A stretch of DNA of 64,000 bases from Tabrizicola sp. TH137 (GCF_002855575.1 NZ_PKRQ01000004.1:372001-436000), one strand, 5' to 3'; shown: positions 35,801 through 44,600, counted from the stretch's first letter. Program-made: numbers and translations. The notes: generated by a model from the letters alone, not told the origin.

Positions 35801-36702
35801 GCGCCTTGGGTAACGGGCGGGGACGGGGAAGCCAAGGGGGCGCGGCGGAGCCAGTCGGCGATGAGGCGGGCCGCGCTGCCGGGGCGGAGCGGGCGGTCCG
35901 ACCAGAGGCGAAGGCCGCGCGGCAGGGTCACCCGCGATGCGAAGGGGGCGACGAGGCGGCCATCGGCGAGGTGGCCGGAGACGAGGCTTTCATGGCCGAT
36001 CAGGAGGCCTGCTCCGTTCACCGTTTCCTCGACCGCCAGCGCGTAGAGCGAGAAGGTTGGGCCACGGGCTATGGCGGGCGGGTCGGGCAGGCTTTGCGCC
36101 CAGAGCGCCCAATCTTCGGACCATGTGGCATCGGAGAGGCAGGGGAAACGGGAGATGTCCTGCGGCCCGTTCAGCCGGGCGGCGAGGGCGGGGGCGCAGA
36201 CGGGAAAGATGACGTCGGGGGCTAGGCGCCCCTGCGGAGTGTCGTCGAAGAAGAGCGACAGATCATAGGGGCTGCGCTTGAGGTTCGGGGGCTGTTCCAG
36301 CGCGGTGATGGAGATGGTGATGTCTGGCGCGGCAACCCGGAGGGCGGGGAGGCGGGGGGACAGCCAGAGCTGGGCGATGGCCGGAAGCGTGGCGATATGG
36401 ACGGTGCGGGGGGCGGCGGCGGCGCGCAGGTCGCCGATGGCGGTGCCGAGCGCGTCGAAGGCATGGGTGAAGTTGGGAAGCGCCTGCTGGCCGAGGGTCG
36501 TGAGCCGGACGCCGCGCGGGGTGCGGGCGAAGAGCGGCGCGCCGAGCGAGTGTTCGAGCTGCTTGATATGGGCGGTGATCGCGCCGGGGGTAACGCCGAG
36601 TTCCTGCGCGGCGGCAGCAAAGCCGCCAAGACGCGCCGCCGCCTCGAAGGCGCGGAGGGCGGTGAGCGGCAGGTCCTTGGGGCGGGGTGGGGCGACGGGC
36701 AT
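35764..36702 (-). CDS. LysR-family transcriptional regulator (GcvA-like)
   Basis: The product is 312 residues from the ATG at 36,702. The N-terminal winged HTH has LPLTALRAFEAAARLGGFAA and VTPGAITAHIKQLEHSLGAP, the GcvA subgroup pattern, followed by a periplasmic-binding-like effector domain. It is divergent from the SHMT-like gene at 36,806, with a perfect palindrome between them, which is the classical LysR arrangement. It probably controls that enzyme and the EamA gene. The frame upstream of 36,702 overlaps the divergent gene and is not used. Confidence 0.9.
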   Translation of the reverse strand: MPVAPPRPKDLPLTALRAFEAAARLGGFAAAAQELGVTPGAITAHIKQLEHSLGAPLFARTPRGVRLTTLGQQALPNFTHAFDALGTAIGDLRAAAAPRTVHIATLPAIAQLWLSPRLPALRVAAPDITISITALEQPPNLKRSPYDLSLFFDDTPQGRLAPDVIFPVCAPALAARLNGPQDISRFPCLSDATWSEDWALWAQSLPDPPAIARGPTFSLYALAVEETVNGAGLLIGHESLVSGHLADGRLVAPFASRVTLPRGLRLWSDRPLRPGSAARLIADWLRRAPLASPSPPVTQGACKPPPPTAPAP

Positions 36703-36732
36703 GGCAGCCTTAATTTTTCTGACCCTAGATTT

Positions 36733-36751
36733 CCGCAAAACTGATTTGCGG
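36733..36751. promoter_or_regulatory. Palindromic LysR-type operator
   Basis: CCGCAAA-ACTGA-TTTGCGG is a perfect 7-bp inverted repeat in the 103-base region between the divergent lysR and PLP-enzyme genes. Confidence 0.6.
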
Positions 36752-36805
36752 GCAAGGGGGCGCGAGTGGTTTGCTTGGGGAAACGGAAACACGGAGTGAC
36801 CTGAG

Positions 36806-38128
36806 ATGACCCGCCTTGACCGCCGCGACTGGGTGCCTGCCGCCTGCGAGGACCATGTGATGACCCTGGCCGCCCGCGCCGCGACAGGACGCGATGCCGA
36901 GGTGGAGGCGCGGCTGGAGGCGCTGATGGTCTGGAACGGCGAGATCCATGACCGGGAGTGTTTCAACCTGAATCCGGCGACGAATGTGATGAACCCACGG
37001 GCGGAGGCGGCACTGGCGCGGGGTCTGGGGTCGCGGCCGTCGCTGGGCTATCCGGGCGACAAGTACGAGATGGGGCTGGAGGCGATCGAGGAGATCGAGG
37101 TCATCGCGGCGGAACTGGCGGCGGAGGTGTTCGATGCATCCTATGCCGAGATCCGCTGTGCATCCGGCGCGATGGCGAACCTTTATGGGTTCATGGCGCT
37201 GGCCCGGCCGGGCGATGCGATCATCGCGCCGCCGCCTGCGGTGGGCGGGCATGTGACGCATCACAAGGCGGGCTGTGCGGGGCTTTACGGGCTGGTCACG
37301 CATGACGCACCGGTGAATGCGGATGGCTATACGGTGGATCTTGAGGGTCTGAGGGCGCTGGCGCATCGGGTGAGGCCGAAGGTGATCACCATAGGGGGGT
37401 CGTTGAACCTGTTCGCGCATCCGGTGCGCGAGGTGCGGGCGATTGCCGATGAGGTGGGGGCCTTCGTCCTGTTCGATGCGGCGCATCAATGCGGGATCAT
37501 CGCGGGGGGTGTCTGGGCGAACCCGTTGGACGAGGGGGCGCATCTGATGACGATGAGCACCTACAAATCGCTGGGCGGGCCGGCGGGCGGGTTGATCGTC
37601 ACGCGCGAGGCGGAGATTGCCAAGCGATTGGATCATATCGCTTTTCCCGGCATGACGGCGAATTTCGATGCGGCGAAATCGGCGGCGCTGGCGATCACGC
37701 TTCTGGATTGGCGGGCAGAGGGGCGGGCCTATGCGCAGGCGATGGTGGACCTGTCGCAGGCGCTGGCGCGGGAGTTGCTCGGGCTGGGCCTGCCGGTCTT
37801 TGCGGCCGGGCGGGGCATGACGGAAAGCCATCAGTTCGCGGTGGAGGCGGCGGGCTTTGGCGGGGGACAGGCGGCGTCGAAGACGCTGCGGAAGGCGGGG
37901 TTCCTTGCCTGCGGGATCGGTCTGCCGATTGCGGCGGTGGAGGGCGACCTGAACGGGCTGCGGATCGGGACGCCGGAACTGGTGCGGCGGGGCGTGACGG
38001 TGGCGGATGCGCCCGCGCTGGCCGCGTTGATCGCCGAGGGGCTGCGGGGGAACGATCCGGGCGCAGTGGCGGCGCGGGTGCGCGAGATGCGGGCGCGGTT
38101 CACGGGGCTGCACTACGTGCGGGCGTGA
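36806..38128 (+). CDS. SHMT-like PLP-dependent enzyme
   Basis: The product is 440 residues of fold-type I, resembling serine hydroxymethyltransferase. NPATNVMNPRAEAAL, GYPGDKYEMG and IRCASGAMANLYGFMAL match SHMT landmarks, and the PLP lysine is in TMSTYKSLGGPAGG. In true GlyA the lysine motif is TTHKTLRGPR, so this is a diverged paralogue. Known relatives include 2-methylserine hydroxymethyltransferases and aldolases; which reaction applies is not readable. A GGAG lies 9 bases before the ATG. The 3' end overlaps the opposing tetR-type gene by 29 bases. Confidence 0.82.
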   Translation: MTRLDRRDWVPAACEDHVMTLAARAATGRDAEVEARLEALMVWNGEIHDRECFNLNPATNVMNPRAEAALARGLGSRPSLGYPGDKYEMGLEAIEEIEVIAAELAAEVFDASYAEIRCASGAMANLYGFMALARPGDAIIAPPPAVGGHVTHHKAGCAGLYGLVTHDAPVNADGYTVDLEGLRALAHRVRPKVITIGGSLNLFAHPVREVRAIADEVGAFVLFDAAHQCGIIAGGVWANPLDEGAHLMTMSTYKSLGGPAGGLIVTREAEIAKRLDHIAFPGMTANFDAAKSAALAITLLDWRAEGRAYAQAMVDLSQALARELLGLGLPVFAAGRGMTESHQFAVEAAGFGGGQAASKTLRKAGFLACGIGLPIAAVEGDLNGLRIGTPELVRRGVTVADAPALAALIAEGLRGNDPGAVAARVREMRARFTGLHYVRA

Positions 38129-38630
38129 GGGCCTGAAGCAGGGCAAGCAAGGCAGGGGCGGGATCATCCGGCGAGCGGGCGAGCGCCCGGCCATGCACCC
38201 AGTCGATGAGGATGTCGCGGCGCAGGCGGGCATCCTGTGGCGGGAGGCCGGTTTCGTGGAGCAGGGTTTCCACCGCATCGGTGAGGCGTTGCGCCTGTTG
38301 GGGCAGCGGGCCGGGGATGCGGAAAAGCGCCAGCGTCAGCGCGGGATGGCGGTGGATGGCATCGGCATAGGCCAGAAGAAGCGTGGCGAGGCGCTGTTGC
38401 GGGTCCCCTGCCCCGGTTTCGGCTATCGGGGCGAGCAAGGTATCGGTCAGGGCGTGGATCAGGCCGTCATGGCTGCCCAGATGGTGCAGGATGGCCATGG
38501 GCGTGACCTGCATCCGTCTGGCGAGGTGGCGGAGGCTGAGCGGTTCGTCAGGGTCGGCGGCGAGGGCGAGGGCCGTGGTCACGATGGAGTCGCGGGTCAG
38601 GCGGGGCTGGCTGGGGCGGCCGCGCGTCAT
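38100..38630 (-). CDS. TetR-family transcriptional regulator
   Basis: The product is 176 residues. The N-terminal HTH is TetR-like (RDSIVTTALALAADPDEPLS, LRHLARRMQVTPMAILHHLG), and the C-terminal ligand part is short. The start overlaps the stop of the reductase gene by four bases (ATGA), so the two form one operon with the reductase first. It probably represses that operon. The C-terminus overlaps the SHMT-like gene on the other strand. Confidence 0.82.
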   Translation of the reverse strand: MTRGRPSQPRLTRDSIVTTALALAADPDEPLSLRHLARRMQVTPMAILHHLGSHDGLIHALTDTLLAPIAETGAGDPQQRLATLLLAYADAIHRHPALTLALFRIPGPLPQQAQRLTDAVETLLHETGLPPQDARLRRDILIDWVHGRALARSPDDPAPALLALLQALTPARSAAP

Positions 38631-39160
38631 GCGACCTGCCAGGTGGATTGGACGAGACCGGAGGGGAAGGCGCGGGTTGCCTGATGCCGCAGTGCGATAT
38701 CCTGCGGCAGCGCGCCGAAGAGGGGGCGGCCCGCGCCGATGAGGACCGGGGCGGTGGTGATGGTGAGGCTGTCGATCAGGCCTGCGCGCAGGAAGGACTG
38801 CACGATCCGGCCACCATCGACATAGGCGTTGCGGTGGCCTTGGGCGGCGAGGTGCTGCATCGCCGTTTCGGGGTCGTGGGCGGCGAAGGTGACCTTGCCC
38901 ATCAGGTCTGGCGGCACGGGGTGCGGGGCAAGTTGCGCGGAGAGCACCAGAACGGGCAGGGTATATGGCCAGTCGGGGAAGGTGCGGACGGCGTCATAGC
39001 TGCCGCGGCCCATGATGATGCAGTCCATCCCGGCGATGAAGGCGTCGTAGCCGTGGTCTTCATCCGGGGTGTCGCGGGACAGCAGCCAATCGAGACTGCC
39101 GTCCGGGCGGGCGATGAAGCCGTCAAGGCTGGTGGCGATGAAGACATGGCCGCGGGTCAT
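38627..39160 (-). CDS. Dihydrofolate reductase/RibD-family reductase
   Basis: The product is 177 residues from the ATG at 39,160. VFIATSLDGFIARPDGSLDW, CIIMGRGSYDAVRTF and VDGGRIVQSFLRAGLID are the marks of the RibD C-terminal/YwjB-YyaP group, NADPH-dependent reductases related to DHFR. The substrate is unknown for most members. It is the first gene of an operon with a TetR regulator, and its leader carries GGTTC/GAACC repeats. Confidence 0.85.
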   Translation of the reverse strand: MTRGHVFIATSLDGFIARPDGSLDWLLSRDTPDEDHGYDAFIAGMDCIIMGRGSYDAVRTFPDWPYTLPVLVLSAQLAPHPVPPDLMGKVTFAAHDPETAMQHLAAQGHRNAYVDGGRIVQSFLRAGLIDSLTITTAPVLIGAGRPLFGALPQDIALRHQATRAFPSGLVQSTWQVA

Positions 39161-39215
39161 GGTTCGGTTCCGTAGCTTTGCGGTTCGGTTTGGAACCGGT
39201 GGGGTGGTGCGGTTC
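39161..39215. promoter_or_regulatory. GGTTC/GAACC cluster before the reductase gene
   Basis: Four GGTTC copies start at 39,161, 39,166, 39,182 and 39,211, and CGGTTC-N6-GAACCG (39,181-39,198) is a perfect inverted repeat. This is a plausible TetR-type operator zone just upstream of the ATG. An AT-rich segment (about 39,268-39,290) lies further upstream. Confidence 0.45.
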
Positions 39216-39316
39216 CGGACCATTCCGTTCGGGATGGAATGTGTCGCTTCGATCGGGCACCGCAATATTTATACGTTGTATAATTAAAGCTTCATCCCGC
39301 CCCCTGCAACAGAAAA

Positions 39317-39338
39317 CCCGCCGGGAGGCCCCGGCGGG
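39317..39338 (-). terminator. Terminator of the methylamine cluster
   Basis: CCCGCCGG, short loop, CCGGCGGG forms an 8-bp perfect stem 29 bases after the gmaS stop. On the minus strand it is followed by TTTTCTGTT. Confidence 0.75.
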
Positions 39339-39367
39339 TGGAGTTGCGCCCTCAGGGGGAAGGCGGA

Positions 39368-40675
39368 TCAGATGTCGAGCGTGTTCTCATGCTCCCAGCG
39401 CGAGAAATGGGAGACGTAGCTGTTCCATTCCTGATGCTTGAGCTTCAGGTAGGCGGCGGAGAATTCCTCGCCCATCATGGATTTCAGCGTCTTGTCCTTG
39501 TCGTATTCGCGCAGCGCATCGAGCAGGTTGAGCGGCAGTTTCGGCGCGCCCTTCACGGTATGGCCCTGCTGATACATGTCGATGTCGTAGCGGCGGCCCG
39601 GATCGGCCTCTGTGCGCAGGCCATCAAGGCCGGCGGCGATGATGACGGCTTGCAGGAGGTAGGGATTGGCCGCGCCATCGGGGAGGCGCAGTTCGAACCG
39701 GCCGGGGCCGGGGACGCGGACCATATGGGTGCGGTTGTTGCCCGTCCATGTCACCGTGTTGGGTGCCCAGGTCGCGCCTGACGAGGTGCGGGGCGCGTTG
39801 ATGCGCTTGTAGCTGTTCACCGTCGGGTTGCAGATCGCCGCCAGCGCCGAGGCGTGTTTCATGATCCCGCCAAGGAAATTGCGGCCCTGATCCGAAAGCG
39901 AAAGCTCTTTCGACGGGTCGGAGAAGGCGTTTTTCTTGCCATCCAGCGACCAGACCGAGATATGGGCATGGCAGCCCGATCCGGTGAGGCCCTTGAAGGG
40001 TTTGGGCATGAAGGTGGCGCGGAAGCCGTGCTTTTCCGAGACCGACTTTACCATGAACTTGAAGAAGCTGTGTTTGTCGGCGGTTTGCAGGGCGTCGTCA
40101 TATTTCCAGTTCATCTCGAACTGGCCGATCGCGTCTTCATGGTCGTTCTGGTAGGGCTCCCAGCCCATTTCCAGCATGTAATCGCAGATTTCCGAGATGA
40201 CGTCGTAGCGGCGCATCACGGCCTGCTGGTCATAGCAGGGCTTTTCCGCGGTGTCGTAGATGTCGGAGGCGGCGGTGCCTTCGGCGTTGAGGATGAAGAA
40301 TTCGGGTTCCACGCCGGTCTTGACGCGCAGACCTTCCTTTGCCGCTTCGGCCACCAGCTTTTCCAGCACGTTGCGCGGGGCCTGATCGACCAGCGCGCCT
40401 TCCATCGTGGCGCGGGCGGCGACCCAGGCCACGTCCTTTTTCCAGGGAAGCTGGATGACGGAGGAGGGATCGGGGACGGCCATCAGGTCGGGATGGGCGG
40501 GGGTCAGGTCAAGCCAGGTGGCGAACCCGGCGAAACCTGCGCCTTCCTCGGCCATGTCGTTGATCGCCTGTGTCGGCACGAGTTTCGCGCGCTGACCACC
40601 GAAGAGGTCGGTGTAGGAGATCATGAAGTATTTGACGCCCTTTTCCTTGGCCCATTTGGCAAGATCTTTGGCCAT
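39368..40675 (-). CDS. gmaS: Gamma-glutamylmethylamide synthetase (glutamine-synthetase family, GlnT-like)
   Basis: The product is 435 residues, about the length of GmaS/GlnT proteins. The glutamine synthetase fold is clear: GVEPEFFILN (metal-binding Glu), GSGCHAHISVW (His at the active site), NPTVNSYKR, and GRFELRLPDGAANPYLLQAV. GmaS joins methylamine to glutamate with ATP, entry to the N-methylglutamate pathway. Sequence alone does not separate it from type III glutamine synthetase; the call rests on its place after mgsABC and near mgdABCD. A terminator follows. Confidence 0.78.
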   Translation of the reverse strand: MAKDLAKWAKEKGVKYFMISYTDLFGGQRAKLVPTQAINDMAEEGAGFAGFATWLDLTPAHPDLMAVPDPSSVIQLPWKKDVAWVAARATMEGALVDQAPRNVLEKLVAEAAKEGLRVKTGVEPEFFILNAEGTAASDIYDTAEKPCYDQQAVMRRYDVISEICDYMLEMGWEPYQNDHEDAIGQFEMNWKYDDALQTADKHSFFKFMVKSVSEKHGFRATFMPKPFKGLTGSGCHAHISVWSLDGKKNAFSDPSKELSLSDQGRNFLGGIMKHASALAAICNPTVNSYKRINAPRTSSGATWAPNTVTWTGNNRTHMVRVPGPGRFELRLPDGAANPYLLQAVIIAAGLDGLRTEADPGRRYDIDMYQQGHTVKGAPKLPLNLLDALREYDKDKTLKSMMGEEFSAAYLKLKHQEWNSYVSHFSRWEHENTLDI

Positions 40676-40721
40676 TGCTAACTCCCTGTCCTGTCGTTTT
40701 CCGGCTTTGCGCCGTGTGTGT

Positions 40722-42050
40722 TCAGAAACCGCCGTTGCGGCCCGGTATCCAGTTCGTGCCCGCCAGCGGAACGCCCGCCATGGCGGCGGATTCGATGGTG
40801 AGGGCGCAGAGATCCTCGGGTTCGAGGTTGTGGAGGTGGTTCTTGCCGCAGGCGCGGGCGATGGTCTGCGCTTCCAGCGTCATCACCTTGAGGTAGTTCT
40901 TCAGGCGGCGACCGCCGAGGATGGGGTCGAAACGCTTGTAAAGCTCGGGGTCCTGGGTGGTGATGCCGGCCGGGTCCTTGCCTTCGTGCCAGTCGTCATA
41001 GGCGCCTGCGGTGGTGCCGAGTTTCTTGTATTCCGCCTCAAGCGCCGGGTCATTGTCGCCCAGCGCGATGAGGGCCGCCGTGCCGATGGCGACGGCATCT
41101 GCGCCGAGCGCCATGGCCTTGGCCACATCCGCGCCGGAACGGATGCCGCCCGATACGATGAGTTGCACCTTGCGGTGCATGCCGAGGTCTTGCAGCGCCT
41201 TCACCGCCTGCGGGATGCAGGCGAGGATGGGCATGCCGACGTTTTCGATGAAGACGTCCTGCGTGGCCGCGGTGCCGCCCTGCATGCCATCGAGCACCAC
41301 GACATCCGCACCCGCCTTCACGGCTAGGGCCGTGTCGTAATAGGGGCGCGCGCCGCCGACCTTGATGTAGATCGGCTTTTCCCAGTTCGTGATTTCGCGC
41401 AGTTCGAGGATCTTGATTTCCAGATCGTCCGGCCCCGTCCAATCCGGATGGCGGCAGGCGGAGCGCTGGTCGATGCCCTTGGGCAGGTTGCGCATCATTG
41501 CGACACGGTCGGAAATCTTTTGCCCCAGCAGCATGCCGCCGCCGCCGGGCTTGGCCCCCTGCCCCACCACGACCTCGATCGCGTCGGCGCGGCGCAGGTC
41601 ATCGGGGTTCATCCCATAGCGGGAGGGAAGATATTGATAGACAAGGGTTTTCGAATGACCCCTCTCCTCTTCCGTCATGCCGCCATCGCCGGTGGTGGTG
41701 GAGGTTCCGGCGGCAGAGGCCCCGCGACCCAAGGCTTCCTTCGCCGGGCCGGACAGCGCGCCGAAGGACATGCCCGCGATGGTGATGGGAATGTCGAGGT
41801 GGATCGGGTTCTTGGCGAAGCGGGTGCCGAGCCAGACATCGGTGGCGCATTTCTCGCGATAGCCTTCGAGCGGGTAGCGCGAGATGGAGGCCCCGAGGAA
41901 CAGGAGGTCGTCGAAATGCGGCAGGCGGCGTTTGGAGCCGCCGCCGCGGATATCATAGATGCCGGTCGCGGCGGCGCGGCGGATTTCGGCATTGGTGTCG
42001 TTGGAGAAGGTCCACGACATCTTGGGCGGCGTATGGGGGAAATCGGACAT
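40722..42050 (-). CDS. mgsC: N-methylglutamate synthase, FMN subunit (GltS domain-like)
   Basis: The product is 442 residues from the ATG at 42,050. It corresponds to the FMN-binding (beta/alpha)8 synthase domain of glutamate synthase: IPITIAGMSFGALSGPAKEA, YIKVGGARPYYDTALAVKAG, ADVVVLDGMQGGTAATQ, LIVSGGIRSGADVAKAMALG. The large subunit of ordinary glutamate synthase carries this as one of three fused domains; here it is separate. With mgsA and mgsB it forms N-methylglutamate from gamma-glutamylmethylamide or methylamine. The longer frame upstream overlaps mgsB and is discounted. Confidence 0.82.
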   Translation of the reverse strand: MSDFPHTPPKMSWTFSNDTNAEIRRAAATGIYDIRGGGSKRRLPHFDDLLFLGASISRYPLEGYREKCATDVWLGTRFAKNPIHLDIPITIAGMSFGALSGPAKEALGRGASAAGTSTTTGDGGMTEEERGHSKTLVYQYLPSRYGMNPDDLRRADAIEVVVGQGAKPGGGGMLLGQKISDRVAMMRNLPKGIDQRSACRHPDWTGPDDLEIKILELREITNWEKPIYIKVGGARPYYDTALAVKAGADVVVLDGMQGGTAATQDVFIENVGMPILACIPQAVKALQDLGMHRKVQLIVSGGIRSGADVAKAMALGADAVAIGTAALIALGDNDPALEAEYKKLGTTAGAYDDWHEGKDPAGITTQDPELYKRFDPILGGRRLKNYLKVMTLEAQTIARACGKNHLHNLEPEDLCALTIESAAMAGVPLAGTNWIPGRNGGF

Positions 42051-42063
42051 TCTTCTTGCGGCC

Positions 42064-42753
42064 TCAGTAGGACGACGCGTTGTCGATATTGAAGGTGTAA
42101 AGCTTGCGGGCGGAACCGTAGCGCTTGAATTCCTCGGGCTTGGCCAGATGGTCAGCCTCGCCACGCTTCAGCAGATCGGCCAGCAGGGCGAGGTGTTCGG
42201 GGCGCATTTCCTTTTCGATGCAGTCGGCCCCGAGGGATTTGACCGAGCCGCGCACGAAGAGGCGGGCTTCGTAGAGCGAGTCGCCCAGTGCTTCGCCCGC
42301 GTCGCCCAGCACCACGAGGTTGCCGGATTGTGCCATGAAGGCGGACATGTGGCCGATATTGCCATGGACCACGATGTCGATGCCCTTCATCGAGATGCCG
42401 CAACGCGAGGAGGCGTTGCCCTTTATGACGAGAAGGCCGCCGCGCCCGGTGGCGCCGGCATATTGGCTGGCGTCGCCGTCGATGATGACGGTACCGGACA
42501 TCATGTTTTCCGCCACGCCGGGGCCGGCGGAGCCTTTGACGCGGATGGTGGCCTGCTTGTTCATGCCGGCGCAATAGTACCCGGTGGAGCCGCGCACGGT
42601 GACATCGACGGGGGCATCAAGGCCCACGGCAATGGCATGGGCGCCCTTGGGGTTGATGACTTCCCACGAGGTCATGTTCGTCTGGCCCTTGAGGCCGTGG
42701 AGCGTCGAGTTCAGCGCGCGCAGGCCTTGGGCGGCGAGGTCGAAAGTCTGCAT
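42064..42753 (-). CDS. mgsB: N-methylglutamate synthase, GXGXG subunit
   Basis: The product is 229 residues of parallel beta-helix, the GXGXG domain of glutamate synthase as a free subunit: VTVRGSTGYYCAGMNKQATI, RVKGSAGPGVAENMMSGTVI, IIDGDASQYAGATGRGGLLV. The domain is structural and links the amidotransferase and FMN parts. It starts 3 bases after mgsA and ends 13 bases before mgsC. Confidence 0.84.
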   Translation of the reverse strand: MQTFDLAAQGLRALNSTLHGLKGQTNMTSWEVINPKGAHAIAVGLDAPVDVTVRGSTGYYCAGMNKQATIRVKGSAGPGVAENMMSGTVIIDGDASQYAGATGRGGLLVIKGNASSRCGISMKGIDIVVHGNIGHMSAFMAQSGNLVVLGDAGEALGDSLYEARLFVRGSVKSLGADCIEKEMRPEHLALLADLLKRGEADHLAKPEEFKRYGSARKLYTFNIDNASSY

Positions 42754-42756
42754 GGA

Positions 42757-43653
42757 TCAGCGTTCCCAGAAGTAGACGGTGGCGGGTTCGGGTTCCCAGA
42801 CACGGGCATTGTCGATGCCCGGCAGGTTGACCATCGCGCGGTATTCGGAGCCGAAGGCGACGTATTGATCGGTTTCGGCCATGACGGCGGGTTTGCAGGC
42901 GATGGGGTCGCGGACGACGCCAAAGCCGTTCTTGGTGCCGACGACAAAGGTGAAGAAACCGTCGAGGTCGGTCAGCGTGGCCTCCATCGCCTCGCCCAGT
43001 TTGGCGCCTTCTTGCAGCTTGTGGCTGATGAAGGCGGCGGCGACTTCGGTGTCGTTTTCCGTCTCGAAGGTCATGCCCGCCTGACGCAGCACGCGGCGGA
43101 CGGAGTTGTGGTTGGAGAGCGAGCCGTTATGGACAAGGCACTGGTCGGCCCCGGTGGAGAAGGGGTGGGCGCCCATGGTGGTGACGGCGGATTCGGTGGC
43201 CATGCGGGTATGGCCGATGCCATGGGTGCCGGACATGCGGGCCACTTCGAAGCGCGCGGCGACGTCCTTGGGAAGGCCGACTTCCTTATATATTTCAATG
43301 CCTTCCCCGGCCGACATGACGCGCGCCTTGGGGCGCAGGTCGCGCATGGCGTGGCGCGCGGCCTCCAGCCGGTCTTCGGGGAGGTCGAGGACCATGTGGG
43401 TGTCCTTGACGGTGCCCGTGACCTTGGCCGCGATTGCGCGGCCGAGGTCTTCGGCCAGGGTTGCGAAGTCGGCCTCGGGGGCGGGGGATTGGACGGTGAG
43501 CTTGGCCTTGCCCTTTTCGGGGCGGCCATAGATCGCGATCCCGGCGCTGTCGGGGCCGCGGTCGGTCATGGTGATGAGCATGTCGGTGAGCAGGGCACCG
43601 AGTTGCGGTTCCAGCTTGGGGTCTTTCAGGAAAAGACCGACGATTCCGCACAT
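42757..43653 (-). CDS. mgsA: N-methylglutamate synthase, amidotransferase subunit
   Basis: The product is 298 residues and starts MCGIVGLFLKD: after Met removal Cys2 is the catalytic N-terminal nucleophile of class II (GATase-2/Ntn) amidotransferases. TDRGPDSAGIAIYG and GTHGIGHTRMATESAVTTMG follow as in glutamate synthase and PurF families. It releases the amine from the gamma-glutamyl amide. The ATG at 43,653 is required for Cys2; the upstream extension is non-coding. It has an AGAGGAG site. Confidence 0.85.
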   Translation of the reverse strand: MCGIVGLFLKDPKLEPQLGALLTDMLITMTDRGPDSAGIAIYGRPEKGKAKLTVQSPAPEADFATLAEDLGRAIAAKVTGTVKDTHMVLDLPEDRLEAARHAMRDLRPKARVMSAGEGIEIYKEVGLPKDVAARFEVARMSGTHGIGHTRMATESAVTTMGAHPFSTGADQCLVHNGSLSNHNSVRRVLRQAGMTFETENDTEVAAAFISHKLQEGAKLGEAMEATLTDLDGFFTFVVGTKNGFGVVRDPIACKPAVMAETDQYVAFGSEYRAMVNLPGIDNARVWEPEPATVYFWER

Positions 43654-43796
43654 GGCGTCGACTCCTCTGTTCTTCGTTGGGAGCAGGCTAGCACCGAAGA
43701 AATCGAGGCTCAACTGGGAAGAAACTTTTTTAACTGCTGGGCAAGGTTTTCTTTTCGGGTGCCGCATTCCTGTGCAGGCGATGCGGGCAGCCGGAA

Positions 43797-43815
43797 GCGC
43801 CCCGCAAGGGGGCGC
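43797..43815 (-). terminator. GC hairpin after the XRE-cupin gene
   Basis: GCGCCCC-GCAAG-GGGGCGC gives a perfect 7-bp stem between the regulator gene and mgsA. No T-run follows on the minus strand, so termination would be weak and read-through is likely. Confidence 0.45.
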
Positions 43816-43835
43816 GACCGGCGCGGATGACAGGG

Positions 43836-44513
43836 TCAGGCCTGCGGGTAGCTGATGATCGACAGGTAGCGGGCGGGGAGTTTCACCAGCACCTCGGGGC
43901 CGTGGGGGGCGTCGGCGTCGAAGAAGAGGCTGTCGCCGGGTTCGAGGTGATAGAGGCTGTCGCCGTGGCGATAGGTGACCTCGCCTTCCAGCATGTAGAG
44001 AAGTTCGATCCCGTCATGCTGAAAGGCGGGGAAAGTGTCGGATTCCGCAGTTAAGGTAATGACATAGGGTTCGACCACCACGCCGGAGCTGTTTGATCCG
44101 ATATGGCCGAGGAGGTGGTATTGATGCCCGGCGCGGGTGCCGCGGCGTTCGATTTCCAGATGCTCGCCTGCCTTCACATGCTGACATTCGCGGCGTTCCT
44201 CATAGCCCCGGAAGAAGGAGGTGATGGGGGTGGAGAAGGCGTGCGAGAGGATTTGCAGGGTGGTGAGCGAGGGCGAGGTGATGCCGTTCTCGATCTTGGA
44301 CAGCATCCCGATGGAGAGGCCGGTGACGGCGGCGAGATCGGCCACGGTCATGCCCTGCTGGCGGCGGAAGGCGCGGACGGAGCGGCCGATGGCCATTTCC
44401 AGATTGCGTTCGGCGAGTTCGCGGACGCGGTGGGGATCCTGGCTGAAGACGGGTTTGGATTTGGGAAGGGCGGCATCGGCGGTGGCGTCGGCGGCGCTGT
44501 CGAGATCGTCCAT
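43836..44513 (-). CDS. XRE-family regulator with C-terminal cupin domain
   Basis: The product is 225 residues. An HTH (about 43-98) reads GRSVRAFRRQQGMTVADLAA followed by GLSIGMLSKIENGITSPSLT. A cupin sensor domain (about 120-222) has HDGIELLYMLEGEVTYRHGD and LEPGDSLFFDADAPHGPEV. This class commonly controls amine and amino-acid catabolic operons. It sits between mgdD and mgsA in the same direction, and has its own AT-rich promoter, so it probably controls the methylamine cluster and itself (inference). Confidence 0.88.
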   Translation of the reverse strand: MDDLDSAADATADAALPKSKPVFSQDPHRVRELAERNLEMAIGRSVRAFRRQQGMTVADLAAVTGLSIGMLSKIENGITSPSLTTLQILSHAFSTPITSFFRGYEERRECQHVKAGEHLEIERRGTRAGHQYHLLGHIGSNSSGVVVEPYVITLTAESDTFPAFQHDGIELLYMLEGEVTYRHGDSLYHLEPGDSLFFDADAPHGPEVLVKLPARYLSIISYPQA

Positions 44514-44551
44514 CCATTTCCCCCATAGTGAACATATACGAATTGTTTTTT

Positions 44552-44579
44552 ACTATAGGGAATAATCTTCACCGGACAA
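44552..44579 (-). promoter_or_regulatory. Sigma-70-type promoter of the XRE-cupin gene
   Basis: On the minus strand TTGTCC (44,574-44,579) is followed after 16 bases by TATAGT, 4 and 5 of 6 bases of the -35 and -10 consensus. It lies 38 bases before the ATG in an unusually AT-rich patch. An ATAGT/ACTAT inverted pair (44,525-44,529 and 44,552-44,556) spans the -10 and may be an operator. Confidence 0.5.
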
Positions 44580-44600
44580 GTCGGCTGGACCAGACAGACT

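Noticed and set aside
40722-43653. Annotation as assimilatory glutamate synthase (GltB)
   Set aside because: The three domains are separate short genes with no NADPH/iron-sulfur small subunit (GltD) nearby, which fits the MgsABC type.
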